DNA of 64,000 bases from Tannerellaceae bacterium (GCA_031257015.1 JAIRPK010000022.1:31172-95171), one strand, 5' to 3'; positions 44,469-56,762 are shown, counted from the stretch's first letter. Numbers and translations: made by a program. The notes: generated from the letters alone by a model not told the origin.

Positions 44469-46019
44469 ATGAATAAAATGAATATGTTCAAATCGGCAAT
44501 AGTGGCGGCAACCCTTCTCCTGAGCGGATGCCTGAGCGAAGAGGTCGAACTCAACCCCGGCAACAGGAATGATGCGGCCGGACAGGGAACGTATGCCACT
44601 TTCAACGTTGCTTTAAGCGACCCGATAACTAAAACCGACCTCGTCAACGACGATGGTGAAACCGACCAGATTTCAAGCATACGCATTCTCATTTACCAGG
44701 ACTACAACACGCTGAACAGCGTCTGCGAATCCGACGTTGTCGTTATGGCCTCCGACAGAAAAAGCGCCACCTTCCAGGCTACTTCCGGATGGAAGCGAAT
44801 TCTCGTCATCGCCAACGATTATAACAAGCCATGGAGACTGCCTAACCAAACCGGTAAAACCCTTGCAGACCTTACAACAACCAAAACAACGGTCTCCGGA
44901 GGGAGAATCGCTGCCGGAGAAATCGACTGCGGCGCCCCTGCAATCACAACTGCAATAGACACCCTCAAAGGACTTGACTTCTCATCCATCTCCAACCCCA
45001 AAAACATGATATTCAGCAACTCCCTCGCCGATAGCTCATGCCGCAGGCAGCTGAAAGGAAGCGTCCCGTCGGAAGAATCCATTGCCGGCATCAAAGGCGA
45101 GGCCGACAATAACTTTACTATCTATGTTAAAAGAGTTGTTGCCAAAGTAACCGCCTCTTTCCAGGGCGGCGCCTACCCAATCGAAACCGCCGACGGAAAA
45201 GGCTCGCTCTCGTCAGTCTATTGGGGAGTGAGAAACATCAACCGCGCCGTCTCCATCTTCCAGGTACCGCACACCAGCGGCAAACCCCTCGCCCCATTCT
45301 TCTATGAACTAACCGGATGGAGCAAAACAGCGCTGAGCGACCAGAATAGCTACAAGCGATACTGGTGGACAAACGATTACGGCAACGACATCAACTTCCC
45401 ACTCGCAACCGGAGGAAACTCTTCACTCCGCTCCTATTACATTCCTGAAAATGCCAATTACATCGCACAGCCGGGAAATACAACATATATCGCAGTAAAA
45501 GGCACATTTACACCGGCAGCCAACTCCGTCGTCACCGGATTTACGCACAATGCAGCAACAAAATTCATCACCGCCGTAAAAAAAGGCTCCATCGATCCGG
45601 GAACGACCTTCTACCGCTTATCCGGAATTGCCGGAACGGACGGGAGTGAAAAAATAGCCCTCTACGGCGACGGACATATCGCTTCCGGCGACTTCTTTGC
45701 AGATGCGGAAGAAGCCCTCAAAGTGGCCTACATCGCCGAGCATCACGGGTCAATCATCGGATACTCGAATGACTATACCCCTAAAAACATCAAAATAGAC
45801 AAATACAATAATGGCATATGCTATTATCGCGTTGATATTCACAATGGTGATAACTACTGGGTCGAACGTAATAAGGCCTACCGCGGGAACATAAACGGAT
45901 TCACCTCTATCGGCGACCCCGACATGTACGACATTGAATCCGTCCCCATGAGCACTTATATTACCGCCTCAATCATCGTCATCCCCTGGGAAGAAGTAGT
46001 TTTCAGCAATACCATATAA
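44469..46019 (+). CDS. Mfa1-like fimbrial major subunit, lipoprotein precursor
   Basis: 516 residues. Lipobox LLLSGC gives the lipidated Cys at 21. Mfa1/FimA-type features: an N-terminal beta-sandwich (YATFNVALSDPITKT...DQISSIRILIYQDYNTLNSVC), a large second domain, and the C-terminal pattern CYYRVDIHNGDNYWVERNKAYRGNINGFTSIGDP...VPMSTYITASIIVIPWEEV, where 'RNKAYRGNI' and 'W' are the recurring end features of the family. Such proteins are lipidated, proteolytically clipped at the cell surface and polymerised into type V pili. No minor-subunit or anchor genes lie next to it, so it may be an orphan subunit. Confidence 0.72.
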   Translation: MNKMNMFKSAIVAATLLLSGCLSEEVELNPGNRNDAAGQGTYATFNVALSDPITKTDLVNDDGETDQISSIRILIYQDYNTLNSVCESDVVVMASDRKSATFQATSGWKRILVIANDYNKPWRLPNQTGKTLADLTTTKTTVSGGRIAAGEIDCGAPAITTAIDTLKGLDFSSISNPKNMIFSNSLADSSCRRQLKGSVPSEESIAGIKGEADNNFTIYVKRVVAKVTASFQGGAYPIETADGKGSLSSVYWGVRNINRAVSIFQVPHTSGKPLAPFFYELTGWSKTALSDQNSYKRYWWTNDYGNDINFPLATGGNSSLRSYYIPENANYIAQPGNTTYIAVKGTFTPAANSVVTGFTHNAATKFITAVKKGSIDPGTTFYRLSGIAGTDGSEKIALYGDGHIASGDFFADAEEALKVAYIAEHHGSIIGYSNDYTPKNIKIDKYNNGICYYRVDIHNGDNYWVERNKAYRGNINGFTSIGDPDMYDIESVPMSTYITASIIVIPWEEVVFSNTI

Positions 46020-46050
46020 GGTTGATTCTAAATACAGGAAGCACAAACGT

Positions 46051-46084
46051 AAGACTCGAAGGTTATTCTTCGAGTCTTTTTTGT
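46051..46084 (+). terminator. Terminator after the fimbrillin gene
   Basis: AAGACTCGAAG and CTTCGAGTCTT form an 11-bp perfect stem with a six-base loop, followed by TTTTTGTTG. Confidence 0.88.
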
Positions 46085-46131
46085 TGTGTAAAAACTCACG
46101 GATAGAGCGTTGAGAACCGGAAAAGTAAAAT

Positions 46132-48287
<2,156 letters not shown>

Positions 48288-48296
48288 CGTTTACGC

Positions 48297-50141
48297 ATGA
48301 GAAAAAGAATTGTTTTCGTCACTCTGACATACGTGGCATGGATTGCTGCAATGGCCGTACAAAAGCCTGTTTTCATGGCTTATCATTCGGCGGCGGCAAA
48401 AGGATGCACGTTTGTTGAGTGGCTCCTGGTTATTTTCCACGGCCTTCGTCACGATGTTGCCGTGGCCGCCTACCTTACTGTGATACCCCTGCTTGGCGCT
48501 CTGGCCTCCGTTTGGATTCCTGCCCGCCCCATACGTATGGCTCTGGGCATTTATAATGTCGTTATAGCCGTAGCCCTTGCACTCGTTCTGTTCACTGACG
48601 CAGCTTTATATACCTTTTGGGGATTCCGCATGGACGCGACCCTGCTTTTTTACCTCCAGTTCCCCGGTGGCGCCATGCTTAGCGTTCCCGCGCTGCTGTT
48701 TATCCGTCAGACGTCCCTCTCGCTCGTATATATATGCGCCGTCGGCTGGGCGTTTAACAAATGGGTCATGCCCGCCTTCCCCCGCGAGAAGGCGAAAGAC
48801 CGCGTCCACTCAACGGTGACGCTCATCCTGGCCGGCGCCGCCCTCTTCATTCCAATCAGGCAGAGTTCGGCCTCGTCCATATCCACCGTCGGGGCAGTAT
48901 ATTTCAGCGAGAACCAGTTCCTGAACCATTCGGCTATAAACCCGGCATACAGCCTGGTATCCTCCATCTTCCAGCAATTCGATTTTGCCTCCCAGTTCCA
49001 GTTTTTTGACGAAGAGAAGTGCGAGGGCATCTTCAACGGTCTTCTTCCCAAGCCCTCCGCAGAGGTGGATACCACAGAGGCAAAGATTGAACTCCTCCGC
49101 ACCAAACGGCCTGACATCCTGCTGGTAATCCTCGAAAGCTTTTCTGCAAACGTTATCGAGCCGCTCGGAGGGACGGAGGGCGTGACGCCATGCCTCAACC
49201 GCCTTGCGCAGGAGGGAGCGCTCTTTACCAATATGTATGCCAATTCTTTCAGGACGGATCGCGGCCTCGTCTCCGTAATCAACGGCTACTTTGCACAGCC
49301 GACCACCTCGATTATGAAATATCCCGACAAATGTCATTCCCTGCCCTCCCTTTCCAAAAGTCTGGCCGGCAGGGGATATGTATCGGACATGCTCTACGGT
49401 GGCGATATGAGCTATACGAATATGACGTCCTATTTCCGCGGAGCCGGATATGACAGTCTCATTTCCGAAGATGTATTCCCGGTTGACAAGCGCCGCCACA
49501 AATGGGGGGCGAACGACGATGTTACATTTGACTACATGCTCGGCTCATTCCTGAAGCCCTTGCGGGATGGGCAACGCTTCGCTTCGTTTCTCACCATCTC
49601 CAGCCATGAACCTTTTGTCGTTCCTTACCGGAGGCTGAAGGATCCGTATTTAAATTCTGTCGCTTTTACGGATAGCTGCATCGGTAATTTCATTGACCGG
49701 CTCAAACTTACTCCTGCATGGGATAACCTGCTGGTAATTTTCATTGCCGACCACGGATACCGCTATCCCTCGACGCTAACCGAGTATGAACCGGCTCGAT
49801 ACCATATCCCCATGCTGTGGGTCGGTGGAGCCGTCAAGCAACCGGTGCGCATCGAAACGGTTGCCAGCCAAAGCGATCTCGCTGCGACGCTATTGAGCCA
49901 GCTTGATATTCCTCACGACGATTTTATGTTTAGCAAAGACATCCTTGCTCCTCGCTCCACGGAGTTTGCCTTCTATACTTTCAGCAACGGATTTGGCTTC
50001 ATTGACTCAACCGGCGCTTCCGCCTTCGATAATGACAGCGAACGCCCGGTTCTCAACAAGCCCCAAACTGGCAGCGAAGAACGCCTGAACAAAGGCAAGG
50101 CCCTCCTCCAAACGCTTTACGACGATTTAGGCGGCAGATGA
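48297..50141 (+). CDS. LtaS-like membrane sulfatase/phosphoglycerol transferase
   Basis: 614 residues. Five membrane helices occupy ~1-200, then an extracellular alkaline-phosphatase-fold domain: DILLVILESFSANVI (~275), the likely Thr nucleophile in NSFRTDRGLVSVINGY (~315), HEPFVVPYR (~435) and IADHGYRYPS (~480). The family includes lipoteichoic acid synthase and enzymes that transfer phosphoglycerol or phosphoethanolamine to glycans or lipids. In a Gram-negative cell, envelope glycan or lipid A modification is more likely. It starts nine bases after the ABC-F gene and is probably in its operon. Confidence 0.88.
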   Translation: MRKRIVFVTLTYVAWIAAMAVQKPVFMAYHSAAAKGCTFVEWLLVIFHGLRHDVAVAAYLTVIPLLGALASVWIPARPIRMALGIYNVVIAVALALVLFTDAALYTFWGFRMDATLLFYLQFPGGAMLSVPALLFIRQTSLSLVYICAVGWAFNKWVMPAFPREKAKDRVHSTVTLILAGAALFIPIRQSSASSISTVGAVYFSENQFLNHSAINPAYSLVSSIFQQFDFASQFQFFDEEKCEGIFNGLLPKPSAEVDTTEAKIELLRTKRPDILLVILESFSANVIEPLGGTEGVTPCLNRLAQEGALFTNMYANSFRTDRGLVSVINGYFAQPTTSIMKYPDKCHSLPSLSKSLAGRGYVSDMLYGGDMSYTNMTSYFRGAGYDSLISEDVFPVDKRRHKWGANDDVTFDYMLGSFLKPLRDGQRFASFLTISSHEPFVVPYRRLKDPYLNSVAFTDSCIGNFIDRLKLTPAWDNLLVIFIADHGYRYPSTLTEYEPARYHIPMLWVGGAVKQPVRIETVASQSDLAATLLSQLDIPHDDFMFSKDILAPRSTEFAFYTFSNGFGFIDSTGASAFDNDSERPVLNKPQTGSEERLNKGKALLQTLYDDLGGR

Positions 50142-50212
50142 AACAACGCCGGTGATTCCGGCTCCCGCAAAAGGGAATTACGTTAATGTTCAATATTTGT
50201 GATATATCCTTG

Positions 50213-50238
50213 CAGGGACGCGGTACGCTGCGTCCCTG
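50213..50238 (+). terminator. Terminator after the LtaS-like gene
   Basis: CAGGGACGC and GCGTCCCTG form a nine-bp stem, followed by TTATTATTT. Confidence 0.65.
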
Positions 50239-50304
50239 TTATTATTTACGGAGCCGGCTAAAATCAATATGCCTGGCATGTATCCCTGATGGGCATTAAA
50301 GTTT

Positions 50305-50312
50305 TACCTTTG
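50305..50312 (+). promoter_or_regulatory. -7 promoter element for the Wzi gene
   Basis: TACCTTTG (TAnnTTTG), 19 bases before the ATG at 50332. Confidence 0.55.
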
Positions 50313-50331
50313 CCCTGAACAAAATATTTAA

Positions 50332-51813
50332 ATGATGAAGACAATTATTATTATATGTATAGCCGCAACTCTTTCGATTCTCACCGTTGCGGCGCAAACG
50401 ACGACGGAGAATGAACTTGCATATCGGGCAGAGATGCAGGGAACGGCGGCAGATGGTTATACGCCGTTTTGGATGGTTAGTAATCGTTATGGATTGGTTC
50501 CGCTCGAAGCATCGAACAGTTATCTTAGCGCCGGTGGTTTTTACTCTGGGCGCAAGGGCAATTTCCGCTGGGGTGCGGGCATTGATATGGCGCTTGTTGA
50601 GCCAAGGTATAAGAGTGTGCTGCTTAGGCAGGTTTATGGTGAGGCGGCCTTTCGCGGTCTTCATCTTATGATTGGCAGCAAGGAGGAATATGTTTCGCTA
50701 TGGGACAGGGAACTTAGCTCTGGCGATATGGTATTGTCGGCCAACGCTCGTCCCATACCTCAGATTCGGCTGAGTATTCCGGATTACGTGGGCGTTTTAG
50801 GTGCAGGGTGGTTGCAGATGCGCGGTGCGTTTGTTGCCGGGCGGTCGTTTGACAAGGATTATCTCCGTTACGCAGTGAACGGGAATGTAACTTATGTTGA
50901 TGATATTCTCTGGCATTACAAATCGTTGCATTTCAGGTTTAAAGATAGACAAGCGTCCTTCCCCCTTTCATTCGAGCTAGGCTTTCAGCACGGAGCGCAG
51001 TGGGGCGGGACATCAACCAACCCCAGAATCGGGAAACAGCCGCAGTCCCTTTCGGATTACATACGAGTTATTTTCGGCATGTCTGGCGATGAGCAGGCAA
51101 CTGTCTCTGACCAGATTAATGTTCTGGGCAATCAATATGGTTCTTACGATTTACGTCTTGGTTATTCCGCATCCGATTGGGCTGCGCATGTATATCATCA
51201 GCGTTATTTTGAGGACAAGTCGGGGATGGAGTTTATCAACGGTCTTGACGGCTTATGGGGCGTTCAGTTGGATGCCCCCGCTGCTTTTCCCTGGATACGC
51301 AAAGCCGTATTTGAGATATTGGAGACGAGACATCAGACCGGCCCTTTTCATTTCATAGAGTTCGACCACAATGCGCATCCGGGCATTGGTGGCGGCAACG
51401 ACAACTACTATAATAACGGCGAGTATTCCACCGGTTTGTCTTATTTCAATCGCAGTGTCGGTTCTCCATTGCTGTCTTCACCGGAGTATAATGATAATGA
51501 GGTGTTGGGATTTCCTGATACGCGAGTTCACAATTTGCATTTTGCCGTTTCCGGCGACATATCCGGCGAATTTTCTTATCGTTTGCTGTTAACCTCGATG
51601 GAAACTTGGGGGAGTCATCATCGTCCCTACTTAAACACGAAAACCGGAATATCCGGTCTTTGTGAAGTATCCTACCGCCCAGCCCGTCTAAAGGGTTGGA
51701 CTTTCACTGCAATGTTGGCTGGCGACAAGGGTGATTATTTACGCAAAAAGGGAGTTGGCGGCGGATTAATCATATCGAAGCGCGGAATCTTGGCCATAGG
51801 CCGCTCTCGATAA
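50332..51813 (+). CDS. Capsule assembly Wzi-family outer-membrane protein
   Basis: 493 residues. A signal peptide ends near AAQ (residue ~22), with a second Met right after the first. The N-terminal pattern ELAYRAEMQGTAADGYTPFWMVSNRYGLVPLEASNSYLS and the strand-rich barrel with DFRLRYGYS-like segments match the Bacteroidota Wzi family. In E. coli Wzi anchors capsule to the outer membrane; no capsule genes lie nearby. The last ~14 codons overlap the convergent acyltransferase gene by 44 bases. The end GLIISKRGILAIGRSR looks slightly extended relative to the usual ending, which stops soon after 'GIL'. Confidence 0.85.
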   Translation: MMKTIIIICIAATLSILTVAAQTTTENELAYRAEMQGTAADGYTPFWMVSNRYGLVPLEASNSYLSAGGFYSGRKGNFRWGAGIDMALVEPRYKSVLLRQVYGEAAFRGLHLMIGSKEEYVSLWDRELSSGDMVLSANARPIPQIRLSIPDYVGVLGAGWLQMRGAFVAGRSFDKDYLRYAVNGNVTYVDDILWHYKSLHFRFKDRQASFPLSFELGFQHGAQWGGTSTNPRIGKQPQSLSDYIRVIFGMSGDEQATVSDQINVLGNQYGSYDLRLGYSASDWAAHVYHQRYFEDKSGMEFINGLDGLWGVQLDAPAAFPWIRKAVFEILETRHQTGPFHFIEFDHNAHPGIGGGNDNYYNNGEYSTGLSYFNRSVGSPLLSSPEYNDNEVLGFPDTRVHNLHFAVSGDISGEFSYRLLLTSMETWGSHHRPYLNTKTGISGLCEVSYRPARLKGWTFTAMLAGDKGDYLRKKGVGGGLIISKRGILAIGRSR

Positions 51814-52531
51814 CAGAGTAAGTACGGGCTGCAAGCTCCTCAACATCTTTCCGTGATGAGTCCGCATGTTCGGTAGAGGCGGCGGTTGGAAGGATGGGCT
51901 GATGAATGATCAGTTCCATGCGATGCCTCCGGAGTCTGGCCGAACCGATTGGTAGCACACAATATGGTCCGTTAAGCGTAATTGGAACAATCTGGACATG
52001 AAGATCGACGGCCATTTGGAAAGCGCCTCGCTTGAATCGCCTCATCTTGCCGGTAAGGCTCCGTGAGCCTTCTGGGAATATACATATTGAGGAGCCTTTC
52101 CTCAAGGCCTTCCCTGCTTCAGTTACGCTATGGGCGGCCGCTTTCGAGGTCTTATGATCTACGAATATGAAGCCGGCAGCGCGGCAGGCGGCGCCCACAA
52201 AAGGAATCTTGGACAATCCCATTTTAAGCATCCACTTAATCGGTGTTCCGAGAAAACCATAAATAAGAAATATGTCAAATGCACCCTGATGGTTTGCCAC
52301 ATATATGGCCGGCATCCCCTTTTTGATATTCTCCCGTCCTTTAACTTTCACTGGACATAAGGCTAAGCCGCAAGCCAACTTTGACCAGATCATGCCGGGG
52401 TAATACGAGAAGATACGCTCTCCACCAAACACGCAGCCTGTTATGGTTACTAATGCCGTGATTATGGTGGCGAGGAGGAAGATGGGGGCGAATATCAACC
52501 AAGTATATAGGAAATAAAGCGTTCGTATCAT
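51770..52531 (-). CDS. Lysophospholipid/1-acylglycerol-3-phosphate acyltransferase (PlsC family)
   Basis: 253 residues with one or two N-terminal membrane helices. The catalytic HX4D motif is in VANHQGAFDIF (~78), with the acceptor-binding FPEGSRSLTGKM (~150) and a third block GPYCVLPIG (~180). It transfers an acyl chain to lysophosphatidic acid or a related lipid at the inner membrane. It starts three bases after the AGCS symporter gene. Its 3' end overlaps the convergent Wzi gene. Confidence 0.92.
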   Translation of the reverse strand: MIRTLYFLYTWLIFAPIFLLATIITALVTITGCVFGGERIFSYYPGMIWSKLACGLALCPVKVKGRENIKKGMPAIYVANHQGAFDIFLIYGFLGTPIKWMLKMGLSKIPFVGAACRAAGFIFVDHKTSKAAAHSVTEAGKALRKGSSICIFPEGSRSLTGKMRRFKRGAFQMAVDLHVQIVPITLNGPYCVLPIGSARLRRHRMELIIHQPILPTAASTEHADSSRKDVEELAARTYSVIESGLWPRFRASI

Positions 52532-52534
52532 TGT

Positions 52535-54199
52535 CTATTCGTTTTTCTTCATGTTTGCCCAATATTCGTTCACGAGCATTTTCATCTCCTTATGCAAGAA
52601 CAGCAAACCGAAAAGGTTGGGCAGCGTCATTAGCGCTATGGCAATGCCTGAAAAAGTCCAGATGATCGTTGTGTCTGTAAAGGATGCAATGAAAAAGCCA
52701 ATTACATATATTATATGATAATACTTGACATATTTGCTTCCCCACAGGAATGTCACAGCTCTGTCTCCATAGTACGACCAGGCTACCGACGTGGTGAACG
52801 CAAACAGTAATAGAGACAAAGGGATGATAAACTTCCCCCAGTCGCCGAAGAAGCCTTTCTTAAAAGCCTCGGATGAGAGCGTGGCGGAATGGAGTAATGA
52901 TTTTCCGCTTATATGCAATCCTTCCAAAGCCGACAACTCGATACGGCCTTTATTTACATTTATCGTGCCGCTAAACGGTCTGCTGCCTTCCTTGACGTGT
53001 ACATCCTCGGCAAAAGAGCGAGCATGTATGACGGTTATATCACCGTCAACGATTTCGCCCCCCTTCACCGTCAACTGCCCGGAAAACAGTGGTAGAGTCT
53101 GCTTTTTCAACAGGAAATCGGCCACTTTGCCTAGATCCTCTGGATTGTTTTCGCTGTACTGTCCTGCCAATACATAAAGGTCAGCCTGTTGGAAAACATT
53201 CTCGTATTTCTCATTCCAAGCTCCAGACGAAAGAAGCGTGAGGCCGGTGAAAAAACATATAATAATGGTGTCAATAAACGGTTCCAACAACGCAACCATT
53301 CCCTCCGACACCGGCTCCTCTGTCTTCACCGACGCATGAGCAATCGGAGCCGAACCTTGCCCGGCCTCGTTGGAAAACAATCCGCGGTTTACGCCTCTAT
53401 TGAAGGCAAAGGCCATCGTCGCACCCAAAAATCCGCCCGTGGCTGCCGTTCCACTAAATATATTGCCGAATATGGCAACAACGGAAGGAACAATATTCTC
53501 ATAGTTCCAAATAAGTACACTCAATACGCCAAGCACATAAACAACCGACATGAACGGAACCAGCCGCTCCGAGACTTTAGCGATACGTTTAATCCCACCA
53601 ATAATAATCAATGCCAGCGCTACCGCCAACGCTCCGCCTGTTATAATATGATTAATGCCGAATGACGAGAACATTGCATTAGAGATGCTGTTAATCTGCG
53701 GCAAACTTCCCGTCCCGAAAGAGGATATAATCGTAGCGATCGCAAACAGTGCTGCCATCCACGGCAACTTCAGGCGATTCTTCATATAATACATAGGCCC
53801 GCCGGCCATTGTACCGTCACCGGCTTTCTCCCTATACTTATGGGAGAGTGTCACCTCGACCATTTTCGTTGTCATCCCTACAAATGCCGTGAGCAACATC
53901 CAGAAAATGGCCGATGGCCCGCCCAGATGTATCGCCAACGCTACTCCAGCAATATTACCCGTTCCAATTGTCCCGGATAAAGCTGTGGACAAGGCTTGGA
54001 AATGCGACGTGTCGCCTTGATGATTCTTATCATCATACTTGCCGCTTATAATCCGCAATGCCTGGCGGAAGAAACGTATTTGAGGAAATTTCAGGTAAAC
54101 GGTAAAGAACAATCCAGTTCCGATTAACAGGAGAACGAACCATTGCGCCCCCCCAAAGTGAGCATCTATCGTCGATAAAATATCATTTAGTTTATGCAT
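52535..54199 (-). CDS. AGCS family sodium:alanine/glycine symporter
   Basis: 554 residues with about eleven membrane helices. Family motifs: STALSGTIGTGNIAGVALAIHLGGPSAIFWM (~70-100), AGGPMYYMKNR (~130), and AFNRGVNRGLFSNEAGQGSAPIAHAS (~265). A soluble insertion of about 90 residues (~345-440) contains a repeated strand pattern (LTVKGGEIVDGDITVIHARSF and GTINVNKGRIELSALEGL) and makes the protein longer than the usual ~450-480 residues. It imports Ala or Gly with Na+. It forms an operon with plsC. Confidence 0.92.
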   Translation of the reverse strand: MHKLNDILSTIDAHFGGAQWFVLLLIGTGLFFTVYLKFPQIRFFRQALRIISGKYDDKNHQGDTSHFQALSTALSGTIGTGNIAGVALAIHLGGPSAIFWMLLTAFVGMTTKMVEVTLSHKYREKAGDGTMAGGPMYYMKNRLKLPWMAALFAIATIISSFGTGSLPQINSISNAMFSSFGINHIITGGALAVALALIIIGGIKRIAKVSERLVPFMSVVYVLGVLSVLIWNYENIVPSVVAIFGNIFSGTAATGGFLGATMAFAFNRGVNRGLFSNEAGQGSAPIAHASVKTEEPVSEGMVALLEPFIDTIIICFFTGLTLLSSGAWNEKYENVFQQADLYVLAGQYSENNPEDLGKVADFLLKKQTLPLFSGQLTVKGGEIVDGDITVIHARSFAEDVHVKEGSRPFSGTINVNKGRIELSALEGLHISGKSLLHSATLSSEAFKKGFFGDWGKFIIPLSLLLFAFTTSVAWSYYGDRAVTFLWGSKYVKYYHIIYVIGFFIASFTDTTIIWTFSGIAIALMTLPNLFGLLFLHKEMKMLVNEYWANMKKNE

Positions 54200-54294
54200 C
54201 GTATTATAATTATTTGTATTGATTTAAGGACAGCTAAAATACATTTTTCCAGTATAATCTCAAATGGCGAACGCCTGGAAAAGCCTTATACTTT

Positions 54295-55551
54295 TCATTC
54301 AAAGCGTATTGTTTTGGCTGGTTCAACAGTTGCGACAATACGGGACGGGGCAAGCATCATCAACATTGATACGGTCATGGAGCCAACATTGAGGAGGAGT
54401 ATCCATTGAAGGTTCAAACTGATGGGCACAGCGTCGAGATAATATGTAGCCGCGTCAAGCTTGAGGACATGAAAACGAGCCTGCACAATGCAAAGGATAA
54501 TACCGATGACATTCCCCCACAACATTCCTTTGCCAATTAGAAAAAAAGCCAGATAAAGAAATATCTTCCGTATCCGCTCGTTCGTCTCTCCCATAGCCTT
54601 AAGGATGCCGATCATTTGTATGCGTTCGAGAATGATAACCAACAGGCCGGAAATCATTGTAAAGCCAGCAACGGCCGTCATCAAAACGAGTATGATGCCC
54701 ACATTCGTGTCGAGGACGTCCAGCCAACCGAATATCATCGGATTCAGCTCATGTATGGAGCGAATCGAAAGCGTATTACCCTTACTGTCCGCACGTCCGG
54801 AAAGGGCATAAACAATATCGTCCGCAATATCGTCAAGCCGCTCATAATCATCAACCATGATTTCCAAACCGCTAACCTCGTCATCATCCCAATTGTTCAA
54901 ACGCCTGATTTGACGTATGTCAGCGAGGACATAAAACTTGTCATAATCCTCAAAGCCGGTTTCATATATACCGGCAACCGTGAACTTGCGTGCACGCACA
55001 TTGTCCATTACGAAATATGCAAGGAAAGAATCGCCGCTCTTCAGGTTGAGAAGCTTGCTTAAATAGCGCGAAATCAGCGCTTGGCTGGAGATAACCCCCT
55101 GCGAAAGCGCAATCGTATCACCCTCCTTCAGATTGCTGCGAAAAAACGTCCAGTCGAAATTCTCGTCTATACCTTTGAGGACAATACCCTGATTATCGCT
55201 CGCTGTTTTCAGCAGTCCGGGCTTGGTAGCGTATGTTTCGATATGCTTTATGCCGGGGACGGAACTAAGAATGGAAAGGAGACTGTCGTCGGCAACGACA
55301 GGGCTTGTCTCGTAAGAAACATTGCTGTCTAAATTGCTGATGCGGATGTGAGAGCCGAAGCCGATAACTTTATTTCGCACCTCCTGCTTGAACCCTGTTA
55401 TTATAGCAACAGAAAGCGTCATGACGGTCATGCCCAGAGCAACGCCCGCAACGGCAATGCGTACGGCAGGCGACATCCTCCGTCCGCCCTCTCTGGAGGC
55501 ATATATCCTCCGAGCAATGAAATATTCGAGATTCAAGCGGCGCCTGGCCAT
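54295..55551 (-). CDS. LolC/LolE-type ABC transporter permease (FtsX domain)
   Basis: 418 residues. One membrane helix near the N-terminus (VRIAVAGVALGMTVMTLSVAIITGF), a large periplasmic domain (~50-270), then three C-terminal helices (VGIILVLMTAVAGFTMISGLLVIILERIQMIGILKAMGETNERIRKIFL...). This is the MacB-PCD/FtsX layout of LolC/E, which release lipoproteins from the inner membrane. The ATPase gene is not adjacent. It lies 11 bases after the aminotransferase gene. Confidence 0.87.
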   Translation of the reverse strand: MARRRLNLEYFIARRIYASREGGRRMSPAVRIAVAGVALGMTVMTLSVAIITGFKQEVRNKVIGFGSHIRISNLDSNVSYETSPVVADDSLLSILSSVPGIKHIETYATKPGLLKTASDNQGIVLKGIDENFDWTFFRSNLKEGDTIALSQGVISSQALISRYLSKLLNLKSGDSFLAYFVMDNVRARKFTVAGIYETGFEDYDKFYVLADIRQIRRLNNWDDDEVSGLEIMVDDYERLDDIADDIVYALSGRADSKGNTLSIRSIHELNPMIFGWLDVLDTNVGIILVLMTAVAGFTMISGLLVIILERIQMIGILKAMGETNERIRKIFLYLAFFLIGKGMLWGNVIGIILCIVQARFHVLKLDAATYYLDAVPISLNLQWILLLNVGSMTVSMLMMLAPSRIVATVEPAKTIRFE

Positions 55552-55562
55552 ACAGAACTGGA

Positions 55563-56762
55563 CTAAAGCTTCCGGGCGTTATACGCTTCGAGTGCACGGG
55601 CTAGAACTTCAAGTGCGCGGGCTAAATCGTCCTTTTTAAGGACATAAGCAATGCGAACCTGGTCAGTCCCCAAATCCGGACGTGTATAAAATCCAGACGC
55701 AGGCGCCATCATCACCGTCTGACCCTCATATTCAAAGTCGCTCAAGCACCAGGCGCAAAATTTATCCGCATCATCAACAGGCAAACGGGCAACCGTATAA
55801 AACGAACCCATCGGAATCGGCGAATAACAGCCGGGAATCCGGTTTAAACCGTCAACAAGAAACTTGCGCCGCTCAACATACTCATTATATACTTCTAACA
55901 TATATTCCTCCGGCGTATCCAGCGACGCTTCGGCTACAAGCTGCCCGATAAGCGGCGGACTAAGCCTCGCCTGGCACCATTTCATAACGTTCTCGCGAAC
56001 CTGCCTGTTCTTCGTAATAATTGCCCCAATGCGGATGCCGCACTCGCTGTAACGCTTCGAAACGGAATCAATCAGCACCACGTTGTTCTCTATACCCTTC
56101 AAATGAAAAGCTGAAATATACGGAGCGCCGGTATAACAAAACTCGCGGTAAACCTCATCGGAAAAGAGGAACAAATCATACTTCTCAACCAAATCGCGAA
56201 TCTGCCCCATCTCCTTTTGAGTATATAAATAGCCAGTCGGATTGTTCGGATTGCATATTAAAATCCCTTTCGTGCGTGCCGTAATCAGCTCCTCAAAACG
56301 TTCAAAGGAAGGAAGCGCAAATCCCTCGTCGATAGTCGAAGGAATCGAGCGAATAACCGCCCCGCTCGAAATTGCGAACGCCATATAATTCGCATACGCA
56401 GGCTCCGGAACAATAATCTCATCCCCCGTGTCGAGGCAGGCCATGAACGAAAACAGCACAGCCTCAGAACCGCCTGTCGTAATAATGATGTCATCGACAT
56501 CCACCATAATATTAAATTTCGCGTAATACCTTACCAGTTTCTCGCGAAAACTCAATATGCCTTCGCTCGGAGAATACTCCAGAATCTTTCGGTCGATTGA
56601 TTTTAACGCCTCCATTGCAACTGCCGGAGTAGGCAAATCAGGCTGGCCGATATTAAGATGATAAACTTTAATCCCCTTCGCTTTCGCCTGATTGGCAAGC
56701 GGAACAAGCTTTCGTATTGGAGATTGGGGCATTGTCACTCCCCGTGCAGATATTACAGGCAT
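55563..56762 (-). CDS. Pyridoxal-phosphate aminotransferase, class I/II
   Basis: 399 residues, fold type I. VYHLNIGQPDLPTPAVAMEAL at the N-terminus, GGSEAVLFSFMACLDTGDEIIVPEPAYANYMAFA (~95-130), ICNPNNPTGYLYTQKE (~175), SDEVYREFCY, and the Schiff-base Lys in DSVSKRYSECGIRIG (~240). It moves an amino group between an amino acid (probably aspartate or aromatic) and a keto acid. Its promoter is a TATCTTTG element at 56814-56821, and array F lies just beyond. Confidence 0.92.
   Translation of the reverse strand: MPVISARGVTMPQSPIRKLVPLANQAKAKGIKVYHLNIGQPDLPTPAVAMEALKSIDRKILEYSPSEGILSFREKLVRYYAKFNIMVDVDDIIITTGGSEAVLFSFMACLDTGDEIIVPEPAYANYMAFAISSGAVIRSIPSTIDEGFALPSFERFEELITARTKGILICNPNNPTGYLYTQKEMGQIRDLVEKYDLFLFSDEVYREFCYTGAPYISAFHLKGIENNVVLIDSVSKRYSECGIRIGAIITKNRQVRENVMKWCQARLSPPLIGQLVAEASLDTPEEYMLEVYNEYVERRKFLVDGLNRIPGCYSPIPMGSFYTVARLPVDDADKFCAWCLSDFEYEGQTVMMAPASGFYTRPDLGTDQVRIAYVLKKDDLARALEVLARALEAYNARKL

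Noticed and set aside
48707..49499. 191- and 229-residue minus-strand frames opposite the LtaS-like gene
   Set aside because: These are antisense shadows of a clear sulfatase-fold gene. High GC at third positions leaves the opposite strand open.
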